Assembly (NCBI RefSeq): GCF_000424145.1
Contig: NZ_AUJI01000046.1
Span: 1 to 35,018, forward strand
DNA: 35,018 nucleotides
Source of the DNA: Butyrivibrio sp. AC2005
GTDB lineage: Bacteria > Bacillota > Clostridia > Lachnospirales > Lachnospiraceae
Direction: 5' to 3'
In this document: positions 1 to 6,730 of the stretch, piece after piece
How the letters are laid out: each line of letters opens with the position of its first letter
How positions within the stretch are numbered: the first letter of the stretch is position 1
The notes under the pieces: model-generated
Databases searched by the model: none
Told to the model about the DNA's origin: nothing
The model's input: the letters and a program-made list of their open reading frames with translations, nothing else
Made by a program: the position numbers and the translations under genes

Positions 1-148
1 TACCCGCATCAGCAGCCAGCTGTAGCAGCTTGTCTGCGGAACCAAGATACTTCTGGTTCACGATTTTAGGCTTACCATCCACGCGCTTGGATTCGCCATA
101 GTAGTAGTAATTCTGCCCCTTGATTTTCTTTTTGATTATGGTTCCCAT
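1..148 (-). CDS. IS1634-like transposase, N-terminal part (runs off the left edge)
   Basis: The minus strand opens at an ATG (146-148) preceded by a GGAGG ribosome binding site (153-157) and stays open for 49 codons to the window edge. The start reads MGTIIKKKIKGQNYYYY, followed by GESKRV and VNQKYLGSADKLL. This Lys- and Tyr-rich opening with a VNQKYLG motif is what I know from the N-terminus of IS1634-type (IS4-superfamily DDE) transposases. The catalytic residues lie outside the window, so activity cannot be judged. The element end must lie between the start codon and the next gene, but I could not recognise its terminal inverted repeat with certainty. Confidence 0.75.
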   Translation of the reverse strand, partial: MGTIIKKKIKGQNYYYYGESKRVDGKPKIVNQKYLGSADKLLQLAADAG

Positions 149-501
149 ACAGCCTCCACAAGTTAGGATATACTCTATAGCTGTATTATACCATATATTG
201 GTATATTTGTGGGCATTTATTACATATTTAGTTAGGCTATACACTCAAGGTGCCCTGAAGCCAGGAAATATCTACATTTTACAGATGCAGGGCAGATAAC
301 TTGTAAACTTGCGCTAGATAGTGCTATTGTCATCAACTAGCTCGACTTATTTGGTGACAGAAGAACTAACTTCTTATAAAATCCTCAATCAATTCTAAAT
401 ACATTATAAATTTTTTCATAAAAAGCTATACGTTACACATAAGGTAGCTTGAAAAATGATAAGGTAAAGATGAAACATAAATGTGTTTTATGAGGAAAAA
501 T
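149..501. other. Intergenic stretch between transposase start and CotH remnant
   Basis: About 350 bases without a convincing gene. It should contain the end of the IS1634-like element. Visible structure: ACCA/TGGT arms around TATAT near 192-204, and a 7-bp inverted repeat TGCCCTG (251-257) / CAGGGCA (288-294). Neither is clearly a terminator, because no T-run follows, and neither is a proven IS end. From about 360 the sequence becomes very AT-rich, as expected for the promoter region of the next gene. Confidence 0.4.
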
Positions 502-1053
502 ATGAAGAAATATATAGTGAGAATAACATGTTGCATTGTTTTGGGTCTGATAACAATCGCAGGAATAAATGCTAAATATAATGCAAAAGCATTTATATCA
601 GAAATTGCAGACAGGAAGATACCGTCTTTATATATTACTATCGACCCGAAATAATATGAAAAAGTGATAGAGAGCGAGGATCACACTTACAGTGTTGAAG
701 ATGCATCAGTGAGGATCGAAGTTCCGGAAGGATATAAAAACCAGTATGGAGAAATAGATACAGATTGTATTGATACAGAATTAGAGCTGGATATATTCAG
801 AGGAAGAGGAGATTCGACCTGGCTTATGGACAAAAGGCCGTTTAAACTCAAGCTCGAAAAAAAGGCTGATCTTTTGGGAATGGGTAAGGCAAAGGTCAAT
901 GCAATCGATTATATGTTTGCGGAATGCGGTGCTCTGACACAGCTTGATCTTGAAAGCTTTGATACTAAAAATGTGACGGACAGTTCTAATATGTTCCTCG
1001 GATGTCCTTTACTCAAAAAGATAAAAACCGGTAAACAGTGGAATCTATCGTAA
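502..1053 (+). pseudogene. Broken CotH-type surface protein fused to a BspA/DUF285-like repeat tail
   Basis: Start ATG at 502 follows GAGG (492-495). The frame opens with a Lys plus hydrophobic signal-anchor (MKKYIVRITCCIVLGLITIA) and reaches IPSLYITIDPK, then hits an in-frame TAA at 652-654, and continues in the same frame with YEKVIESEDHTYS to 1053. The part up to LDIFRGRGDSTWLMDKRPFK and KKADLLGMGK matches the N-terminal portion of CotH-kinase-like proteins (GRGNSTW, KKPYK, KADLLGMG landmarks). Immediately after GMGKAK the CotH domain stops and the frame reads MFAECGALTQLDL, then SFDTKNVTDSSNMFLGCP, a single BspA/DUF285-type leucine-rich repeat. Intact CotH proteins are several hundred residues long, so most of the kinase-like domain has been deleted. 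A GTG restart at 664 is possible but would give a protein without export signal. I call it a pseudogene. Confidence 0.75.
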
Positions 1054-1074
1054 AAAGTATTACAGGAGTGTACC

Positions 1075-2313
1075 ATGATTGAAAACTTGCGCAAAGATGT
1101 CGATTTCATAATAAAAAAATCCATTCAGGCGGTGCTTCCTGATGAGGCTGTTATAAAAGCCCTAAGAAATTTTTCATGTGAAAAAGGGAAAATTATACTT
1201 GTAGCAGCAGGAAAAGCTGCGTGGCAAATGGCAGCTGCAGCAAGCAGTGTTTTACCACATGTTGATGATGGTATTGTAATTACTAAGTATGGGCATATAA
1301 AAGGCGATATTGAAGGTATAGAGTGCTATGAGGCCGGACATCCTGTTCCTGATGAAAACAGCTTTGCGGCTACGAAAAAAGCCCTGGAAAAGGTGAGTGA
1401 CCTTTCTGAAAATGATACGGTTGTTTTTCTGCTATCAGGAGGGGGCAGTGCTTTATTTGAGCTTCCACTTATACCCGGAGAAGAATTACAGGATATCACA
1501 AGGCAGCTCCTTTCGTCAGGTGCTGACATAACATCAATAAATACGATTAGAAAACGTCTAAGTCAGGTAAAAGGTGGCAGATTTGCGATCGCATGTGCTC
1601 CTGCCAGAGTATTTAGTATAGTGCTAAGTGATATCATAGGTGATCCACTTGACATGATAGCAAGTGGTCCTGCATATCCTGATAATTCTACCTGTGATGA
1701 AGCAAATGCAATTGCTTTAAAATATGGTCTTGTTTTATCGGAGGATGCAAGAAAACTTCTTGGAATTGAAACACCCAAAGTACTTAAAAATGTGGAAACA
1801 CATATAACAGGATCTGTTCGTGAACTATGCAAAGCAGCGGCAGAAAGCTGCAGGGAACTGGGATATGAATCAATAATACTTACAGACGAGCTATGCTGTG
1901 AAGCAAGAGAAGCGGGAAGTTTTCTGGCAAGCATAGCAAAAACAAATGCAAGAGTAGGAAAAAAGATAGCTTTTATTGCAGGTGGAGAAACAGTGGTACA
2001 CCTTACCGGATCCGGAAAGGGTGGACGAAATCAGGAGCTTGCCCTGGCTGCTGCAGAAGGGATAGGAGCGTTAGATGCCAATATCGCCATTTTCTCAGTT
2101 GGAAGTGATGGTACTGACGGTCCCACAGATGCAGCAGGTGGATATGTGGATACAGATACCTTAACGGAACTTATGGATAAAGGTATAAATATCGATGTTA
2201 TTCTTGCAAATAATGATGCATATAACGCTCTTAAGGAGACAGGAGGGTTGATATTTACCGGAGCAACAGGCACAAATGTTAATGATGTTGCTGTTGTTCT
2301 GATAAGGGATTAG
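1075..2313 (+). CDS. gck: Glycerate 2-kinase (DUF4147/MOFRL family)
   Basis: 412 residues, the normal size for the type-2 glycerate kinase family, which phosphorylates D-glycerate to 2-phosphoglycerate with ATP in the cytoplasm. The N-terminal DUF4147 domain (about 1-230) shows AAGKAAWQM, AGHPVPDENS, the glycine-rich SGGGSALFELP and the NTIRKRLSQVKGGR stretch. The C-terminal MOFRL domain (about 300-410) shows FIAGGETVVHLTG, GKGGRNQELALAAA and SVGSDGTDGPTDAAGGYVD. All these landmarks are intact. Start ATG at 1075 has AGGAG about 8 bases upstream. It lies 21 bases after the CotH remnant with no terminator between, so it may have been co-transcribed with it. No other glycerate or tartronate pathway gene is adjacent, so the substrate role rests on family membership. 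Confidence 0.9.
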   Translation: MIENLRKDVDFIIKKSIQAVLPDEAVIKALRNFSCEKGKIILVAAGKAAWQMAAAASSVLPHVDDGIVITKYGHIKGDIEGIECYEAGHPVPDENSFAATKKALEKVSDLSENDTVVFLLSGGGSALFELPLIPGEELQDITRQLLSSGADITSINTIRKRLSQVKGGRFAIACAPARVFSIVLSDIIGDPLDMIASGPAYPDNSTCDEANAIALKYGLVLSEDARKLLGIETPKVLKNVETHITGSVRELCKAAAESCRELGYESIILTDELCCEAREAGSFLASIAKTNARVGKKIAFIAGGETVVHLTGSGKGGRNQELALAAAEGIGALDANIAIFSVGSDGTDGPTDAAGGYVDTDTLTELMDKGINIDVILANNDAYNALKETGGLIFTGATGTNVNDVAVVLIRD

Positions 2314-2488
2314 CGTCTTAATATGCCTTGTCAAACCGGTAACCTAAAGATAAAAAATGAAACATAAAGACAGGTATGATGAGTAATATAATCTAAAAAA
2401 TTTTTTCTCGATGCAACTTTTTTCTATCTTTGTCTGTATATAAGACAGAACATCAAAAAATGTTTTTATATACGGAGGGAAAAAAGGT

Positions 2489-3163
2489 ATGAGGAAAAAT
2501 ATATTCAAAAAACAAATTGCAACATTATTATCTTTAGTTCTGGCGTTAAGCTTTTTTACTGCTTCCGGCTCAGGTATCTTAGTTAAAGCTAAGTCAACCG
2601 CATCAAAGGAATATAGCGCAGAGTGTGTAGATAATAATGTTAAGGTTCTTTTTATAGGAGATTCCAGAACCGTAGATATGTTCAGTGCCACAAGAAGTGA
2701 GATAAGCGGTGAGGTTTATAATAATATCACAGTATATGCCAAAGATGGTGCTACCTACGGATATATGAAGGATACTTTGAAGAAAGTAAATCTTAAGGAT
2801 TACGATGTTGTAGTATCCTGGATGGGTGCAAATGAGCATGGTCATTTTAAGAAATATGCTTCATATTATAAAAAGCTTAATAAGAAAAAGGGTTTGGAAC
2901 TTGTTCTGTGCACTATCGGCTATTCAGACAATCGAAAGCTCGGGGATCTTGGTGATTGCCTCTATTACAACGATGGTATTATGCAAAAATATAATAAAGC
3001 GCTAAACAGATGGGCAAAAAAGAATCATGTAAAAACTATCGATTTGTATTCATATACCAAGCATCATATCAAGGCAAGGGATAATAACGGCGTTCACTAT
3101 GTTCCTAATCCGACAGTGGATTTATGGAATTATACAGTAAAGCAGATTATAAAAAAGGTGTGA
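2489..3163 (+). CDS. Secreted SGNH/GDSL-like protein with altered catalytic motif
   Basis: 224 residues with an N-terminal signal peptide (KK, then hydrophobic residues 10-30, possible cleavage after VKA near 34). The mature part has the SGNH-hydrolase order: block I FIGDSRTVDM (Ser59), a block III-like GANE (Asn115) and a final GVHY block (His203). In the canonical fold the catalytic Asp sits three residues before the His as DxxH; here that position is Asn200 (DNNGVH), with Asp198 two residues earlier. The block III signature is GANE rather than GxND. Start ATG 2489 has GGAGG about 9 bases upstream. The protein resembles the secreted SGNH-domain proteins common in Lachnospiraceae, probably acting on esters of extracellular polysaccharide or peptidoglycan, but the substitution leaves activity in doubt. 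Confidence 0.7.
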   Translation: MRKNIFKKQIATLLSLVLALSFFTASGSGILVKAKSTASKEYSAECVDNNVKVLFIGDSRTVDMFSATRSEISGEVYNNITVYAKDGATYGYMKDTLKKVNLKDYDVVVSWMGANEHGHFKKYASYYKKLNKKKGLELVLCTIGYSDNRKLGDLGDCLYYNDGIMQKYNKALNRWAKKNHVKTIDLYSYTKHHIKARDNNGVHYVPNPTVDLWNYTVKQIIKKV

Positions 3164-3212
3164 TGCGAAAGCTTCTATAAACCAAAATGTTGTTTAGATA
3201 AGGAGGATGAGG

Positions 3213-3575
3213 ATGAGCTATATATTATTGGTAGATGATGATGATGATATGTTGATGCTTGTGAGCAGATGGCTTCAAAAGGCTGCTTATGAAGTTACAG
3301 CCGTTAACTCCGGCGCTGCAGCTATTACGGAAATATCCAGGAAAATACCCGATTTAATTCTGCTTGATTATGGTATGCCGGAAATGGATGGACCGGCTAC
3401 TCTTAAGGCTATACGAGAAATGGAATCCGGCAAAACAATACCTGTCCTTTTCAGGACAGGCAAGGATGATTTATCAGCTTGGGAAAATATGGAGATGCTT
3501 AAGCCCTTTGATGTAATATCAAAAGCAGAGGGAAAAGCTCTTTTGCTATCTAAAATTGAGACTATTTTGCAATGA
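3213..3575 (+). CDS. Stand-alone response-regulator receiver domain
   Basis: A CheY-like single receiver of about 120 residues with no output domain. Acidic pocket VDDDDDM, phosphoacceptor Asp in LILLDYGMPEMDG, switch Thr in FRTGKDD and conserved Lys in VISKAEG are all present. I place the start at ATG 3213 (MSYILLVDD) because AGGAGG at 3201-3206 lies 6 bases before it; the in-frame ATG at 3207 directly abuts the Shine-Dalgarno sequence. The gene converges on the larger regulator to its right, and the two coding regions overlap by 30 bases at their 3' ends. It resembles that protein's C-terminal receiver (both have LDYxMPEMDG and TGKxD), suggesting paralogy. No histidine kinase is in the window. 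An 8-bp hairpin (CCTGTCCT/AGGACAGG, 3441-3460) lies inside the gene. Confidence 0.85.
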   Translation: MSYILLVDDDDDMLMLVSRWLQKAAYEVTAVNSGAAAITEISRKIPDLILLDYGMPEMDGPATLKAIREMESGKTIPVLFRTGKDDLSAWENMEMLKPFDVISKAEGKALLLSKIETILQ

Positions 3576-5258
3576 GTTTCTGAATAAAACTTCAGTAAAA
3601 AATCTGTGCAGAGCATCCAGAATAGTATCCTTCTGTGAGGTTTTTAGAAGATAGCCATCCGGCTTATATTCGAGTATTTTGAAGACATGATCCCTGTCAT
3701 TTTTTCCTGTAAGGAAAATGATGGGGATTTTACTTGTGTCGGGATTTTTTCGTATGTTTTTCATGATTTCAGATCCATCCATTTCAGGCATTTCATAATC
3801 GAGTATGATGAGATCCGGAGTGGTCGCACGAAGACCGTCAAGCACATCCCGGCCATTTGAAAAGCATGATACAAGGTATGTGGATGAAAGCCAGTGATCA
3901 GCAACAGCTAAATAATCGGAATCATCGTCTACCAAAAAGATTGCTTTCTTTCTATGGTATTCGGCTAATAAATAAGCGAAATATTCAACATCATTTACAA
4001 GTTTATCAATGTCGATTGGCCTTGGATAGCATCTTGAAACTCGGGATGCACCACTGGAGGACATGGCTATATTTATATCCTGAGGATCACCAACAAGGCA
4101 CAACAGCTTGGAATCATCCTGGCACATTTCACCAAGAAGATTCATAGTCATTTTGATGTGAGACTGATCATTGGTAACAGGATAATAAACAATAATATCA
4201 ACCTTGGATTTGTAGGTTATTATCATGTCAGGCTCATCAGGTATGGAAAGGACTTTGAACCTGGAATCCATAAGCTTTTTTTCAAGACTCTTTGGAACAA
4301 TACCGGGATTAGTTCTTATAAAGAGTATGGATCTGCTGTTATCTTCATCTTCGTCAGAAGCATCAGGAGTCTGCTGATTTTCGGATTCTGTAATCGGGGA
4401 ACGTTTAATAACGTCATCATCTTCTATATTGGAGAGCAGACTGATAAATGACCTGTACTTTGAGAGAAGAGCAGGGGTATTTTTTCTGATGGTTCTGTAA
4501 TTCTGATTTTCTGCGGCTTCTTCGAGTGCAGCTGCTTCTTCACACAAAGATCTGGTGCCGATAAGTCTTGCCATACTTTTTAGTGAATGGACGCTGAGCT
4601 TATACATAGTCCAGTCTTCATTTACAAATTGTTTTTCTATCTCACTTGCCTTAGTTGCTATGGAGGAATAGAAAATGTAAAGGGCATCTATGTAATCTTC
4701 TGCTGTTTCACAGTTGGATATACCGGCTATAAGGTCAATGTGCGGAACAGTTTTTAACCATACAGGAAGTTTATCCAGCTCGTCACGTACGGTTTCTGTG
4801 GGAACGGCTGAATTGTCTATATTTTCAATAAGAAAATTAACCGATATCTCTTTTTCTTTTTGAGCAATAGTATCCTCTTCCGGAAGATATGTCATCAGGA
4901 CATAGGATAACTGCTTGGGATCGATAGGTTTTATCAGAACATCCGTAAAACCGGCAGCCTTGTAGAGATTGATATTTTTACGTCCCTCCTCAGAGGTGTG
5001 ACATATGATTGGAACATCTACCCCTTTTTTTGAAAAGATTTCTTTTAAAGCCAAAAGAGTGTCTACACCGTCCATTTCAGGCATACGATGATCCAGAAGA
5101 ATCAGGTCATAGTCCCTTTCCTTACACATTTCAAGGCATTCCTGACCACTTTCAACCTGATCCGACATTACACCATTTGATGCCAGCAACGAAGAAAGAA
5201 TCATTCTGTTTATGTGCATATCATCTACAATCAATACTCTGGATGCTTTGCTTTCCAT
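3546..5258 (-). CDS. Multidomain phosphorelay protein: REC-Hpt-degenerate REC-REC
   Basis: 570 residues, no membrane segment and no DNA-binding or enzymatic output. Residues 6-125 form a receiver with VDDM, phosphoacceptor Asp56 (LILLDHRMPEMDG), Thr88 and Lys110 (LIKP). Residues about 170-280 form an Hpt module with the phosphorylatable His224 in the VHSLKSMARLIG helix. Residues 308-430 have receiver-like layout but no acidic pair or phosphoacceptor: the expected site reads VDIIVYYP. I read this as a pseudoreceiver. Residues 437-555 are a complete receiver (VDDDSDY, Asp487 in LIILDYEMPEMDG, Thr517, Lys539). An acidic linker (298-307) separates the Hpt from the pseudoreceiver. ATG 5258 follows GAGGA with good spacing. 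It is probably a phosphorelay hub fed by an unlinked hybrid kinase; that role is inferred. Confidence 0.85.
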   Translation of the reverse strand: MESKASRVLIVDDMHINRMILSSLLASNGVMSDQVESGQECLEMCKERDYDLILLDHRMPEMDGVDTLLALKEIFSKKGVDVPIICHTSEEGRKNINLYKAAGFTDVLIKPIDPKQLSYVLMTYLPEEDTIAQKEKEISVNFLIENIDNSAVPTETVRDELDKLPVWLKTVPHIDLIAGISNCETAEDYIDALYIFYSSIATKASEIEKQFVNEDWTMYKLSVHSLKSMARLIGTRSLCEEAAALEEAAENQNYRTIRKNTPALLSKYRSFISLLSNIEDDDVIKRSPITESENQQTPDASDEDEDNSRSILFIRTNPGIVPKSLEKKLMDSRFKVLSIPDEPDMIITYKSKVDIIVYYPVTNDQSHIKMTMNLLGEMCQDDSKLLCLVGDPQDINIAMSSSGASRVSRCYPRPIDIDKLVNDVEYFAYLLAEYHRKKAIFLVDDDSDYLAVADHWLSSTYLVSCFSNGRDVLDGLRATTPDLIILDYEMPEMDGSEIMKNIRKNPDTSKIPIIFLTGKNDRDHVFKILEYKPDGYLLKTSQKDTILDALHRFFTEVLFRNSLQNSLNFR

Positions 5259-5386
5259 AAGAAATCCTCTCAGTATTCTGATTCATTAACAATGAATATT
5301 GCCGATGTATCGTCACTATAACTGTATCATTTTTCGTAATGTAATTGTCTTAAAAAAGTATAAAGTTATTGCGGAGGTTTTGCTTA

Positions 5387-5473
5387 ATGAATGACAATGG
5401 TAAAATAATGGAAGAGGGGTACCATTCCTTATGGAATCAGGTGACTCAGGAAGGATTGTTTGAGGTGAAATGA
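5387..5473 (+). CDS. 28-residue leader ORF overlapping aroK
   Basis: A short frame with GGAGG (5373-5377) 9 bases before its ATG. It encodes a 28-residue peptide starting MNDNGKIMEEGYHSLWNQ, and its TGA overlaps the shikimate kinase ATG as ATGA (5470-5473). This arrangement is typical of translational coupling. I do not recognise the peptide; it is acidic with no signal sequence and no run of one amino acid of the kind seen in attenuation leaders. It could be a real small protein, a coupling device, or a remnant of a larger upstream gene. Confidence is moderate because the evidence is only the ribosome binding site and the overlap. Confidence 0.45.
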   Translation: MNDNGKIMEEGYHSLWNQVTQEGLFEVK

Positions 5474-5991
5474 ATATGAAAAACAGCAATATCATACTGA
5501 TTGGAATGCCCACATCTGGTAAAAGTACGATGGGAGTAATACTGGCAAAGATACTTGGATATAACTTTGTAGATGCAGACCTTGTAATCCAGAAGCGTGA
5601 AGGAAGAATTCTTTCAGAAATAATTGAGGAAGATGGAATTGAGAAGTTCATTGATATAGAGAATAGAATCAATTCTGAGATAAATGAAGAGAAAAGTGTT
5701 ATTGCTACAGGTGGGAGCGTTGTTTACGGCAGAGAAGCCATGGAACATTACAAGAATATAGGTACGGTAATTTATCTTAAGCTCGACATGGAAGAACTTA
5801 TGAACCGTCTGCATGATGCAAAACAGCGAGGTGTTGTCATGAGGGAAGGGCAGACACTCTTGTCACTTTATAATGAGAGAACCGTTTTATATGAAAAATA
5901 CGCAGACATTACAATCGATGAAAAGAATCATAACCTGGAAGAAGTAGTTGAGCTTACTTTGAAAGCATTAGAGGAAAAAATGCATGATTAA
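5470..5991 (+). CDS. aroK: Shikimate kinase
   Basis: 173 residues, the standard size. It transfers the ATP gamma-phosphate to shikimate 3-OH, the fifth step of the aromatic amino acid (chorismate) pathway, in the cytoplasm. Visible: Walker A GMPTSGKST (12-20), the substrate-binding DAD (35-37), an Arg in IENRI (about 66), the shikimate-contacting ATGGS (GGS where GGG/GGA is usual), and the lid region QRGVVMREGQTLLSLYNERTVLYEKYAD, in which the lid Arg and the RxxxY pair are kept. The start ATG overlaps the upstream small ORF; a second ATG two codons later is also possible. No other aro gene is nearby, so the gene is isolated from its pathway. Confidence 0.9.
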   Translation: MNMKNSNIILIGMPTSGKSTMGVILAKILGYNFVDADLVIQKREGRILSEIIEEDGIEKFIDIENRINSEINEEKSVIATGGSVVYGREAMEHYKNIGTVIYLKLDMEELMNRLHDAKQRGVVMREGQTLLSLYNERTVLYEKYADITIDEKNHNLEEVVELTLKALEEKMHD

Positions 5992-6159
5992 GATACTTTT
6001 CTCCATGGTATTTGCCAAAATTGGAAGATAGGACATTAACTTTTGCTCTATATGATGTGTAACAGATGCCCGGAGATGGTGTATATTTTATTTACAGACA
6101 TAACAAGTAGTTGTTGGTGTAGCTTTTGCTAAAGGCTTAAAGCCGGAGAGGAGATCAAT

Positions 6160-6549
6160 ATGAACATAACACTTGAAGCAATTGAGAAGGTAATGGAACT
6201 TACAGGAGTTGAGTATAAGACAGCTAAAGAAGCTCTTGAAAAGACTGATGGAAATGTTGATGAAGCTGTAAAGATCATCAGTCCCGGATCAAAGGATATC
6301 GGAGAGGATATTAAGAACCTCATTGACCAGCTTAAAAAGACTGTAGAAAAAGGTAATGTGGATCGTATCCAGATCAAGAAAGGCGATGAAATCGTCTTCA
6401 GTGTTCCTGTAAATGTGGGAATAGTCGGAGGAATACTTGGCGTAGCAGCTGCTCCGTGGGCACTGATCGCAGGTGCTGTAGCAGCATTTGGACTTGGATG
6501 TAGGCTTGAAGTAGTAAAGAAAGACGGAACAACTGACGAAGTAAAATGA
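6160..6549 (+). CDS. UBA-like/DUF4342 protein
   Basis: 129 residues. The first 45 (ITLEAIEKVMELTGVEYKTA, then EALEKTDGNVDEAV) form a UBA/TS-N-like three-helix module of the type found at the start of elongation factor Ts. A charged linker (GEDIKNLIDQLKKTVEKGNV) leads to a DUF4342 domain with RIQIKKGDEIVFSVPVNVGI, one Ala/Gly-rich hydrophobic hairpin (about 88-112, GGILGVAAAPWALIAGAVAA) and a short basic/acidic C-terminus. The family is widespread in clostridia and its function is unknown to me. ATG 6160 has GAGAGGAG about 7 bases upstream. It is a single-gene unit ending in a clear terminator. Confidence 0.8.
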   Translation: MNITLEAIEKVMELTGVEYKTAKEALEKTDGNVDEAVKIISPGSKDIGEDIKNLIDQLKKTVEKGNVDRIQIKKGDEIVFSVPVNVGIVGGILGVAAAPWALIAGAVAAFGLGCRLEVVKKDGTTDEVK

Positions 6550-6581
6550 TAAACGGCGGGAACAATTAAACAAATCAGTGT

Positions 6582-6624
6582 AAAGCGGTTACAAATCAGT
6601 GTATTTGTGACCGCTTATTTTTTT
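6582..6624 (+). terminator. Rho-independent terminator after the DUF4342 gene
   Basis: AAGCGGTTACAAAT (6583-6596) pairs with ATTTGTGACCGCTT (6603-6616) over 14 positions with one G-T wobble; the loop is 6 bases and a run of seven T follows one base after the stem. Confidence 0.9.
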
Positions 6625-6730
6625 GTGTATGATATAGGTAGAATTTTGGATTTAAATCAATTGCAATGTTCATAGCCGGACAGGGCGTGTGAAAAATGGA
6701 AATAAATTTTAGGGAGCGTTTTAAAACATA

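Noticed and set aside
251..294. TGCCCTG/CAGGGCA inverted repeat as an IS end
   Set aside because: No target-site duplication or matching element end could be identified inside the window.
3441..3460. 8-bp hairpin CCTGTCCT/AGGACAGG
   Set aside because: It falls in the conserved switch-Thr region of the lone receiver and lacks a T-run; too short to call regulatory.
3857..4451. Two plus-strand ORFs of 96-97 codons inside the phosphorelay gene
   Set aside because: They lie antisense to a protein with clear receiver and Hpt motifs, lack ribosome binding sites, and their translations show no protein-like pattern.
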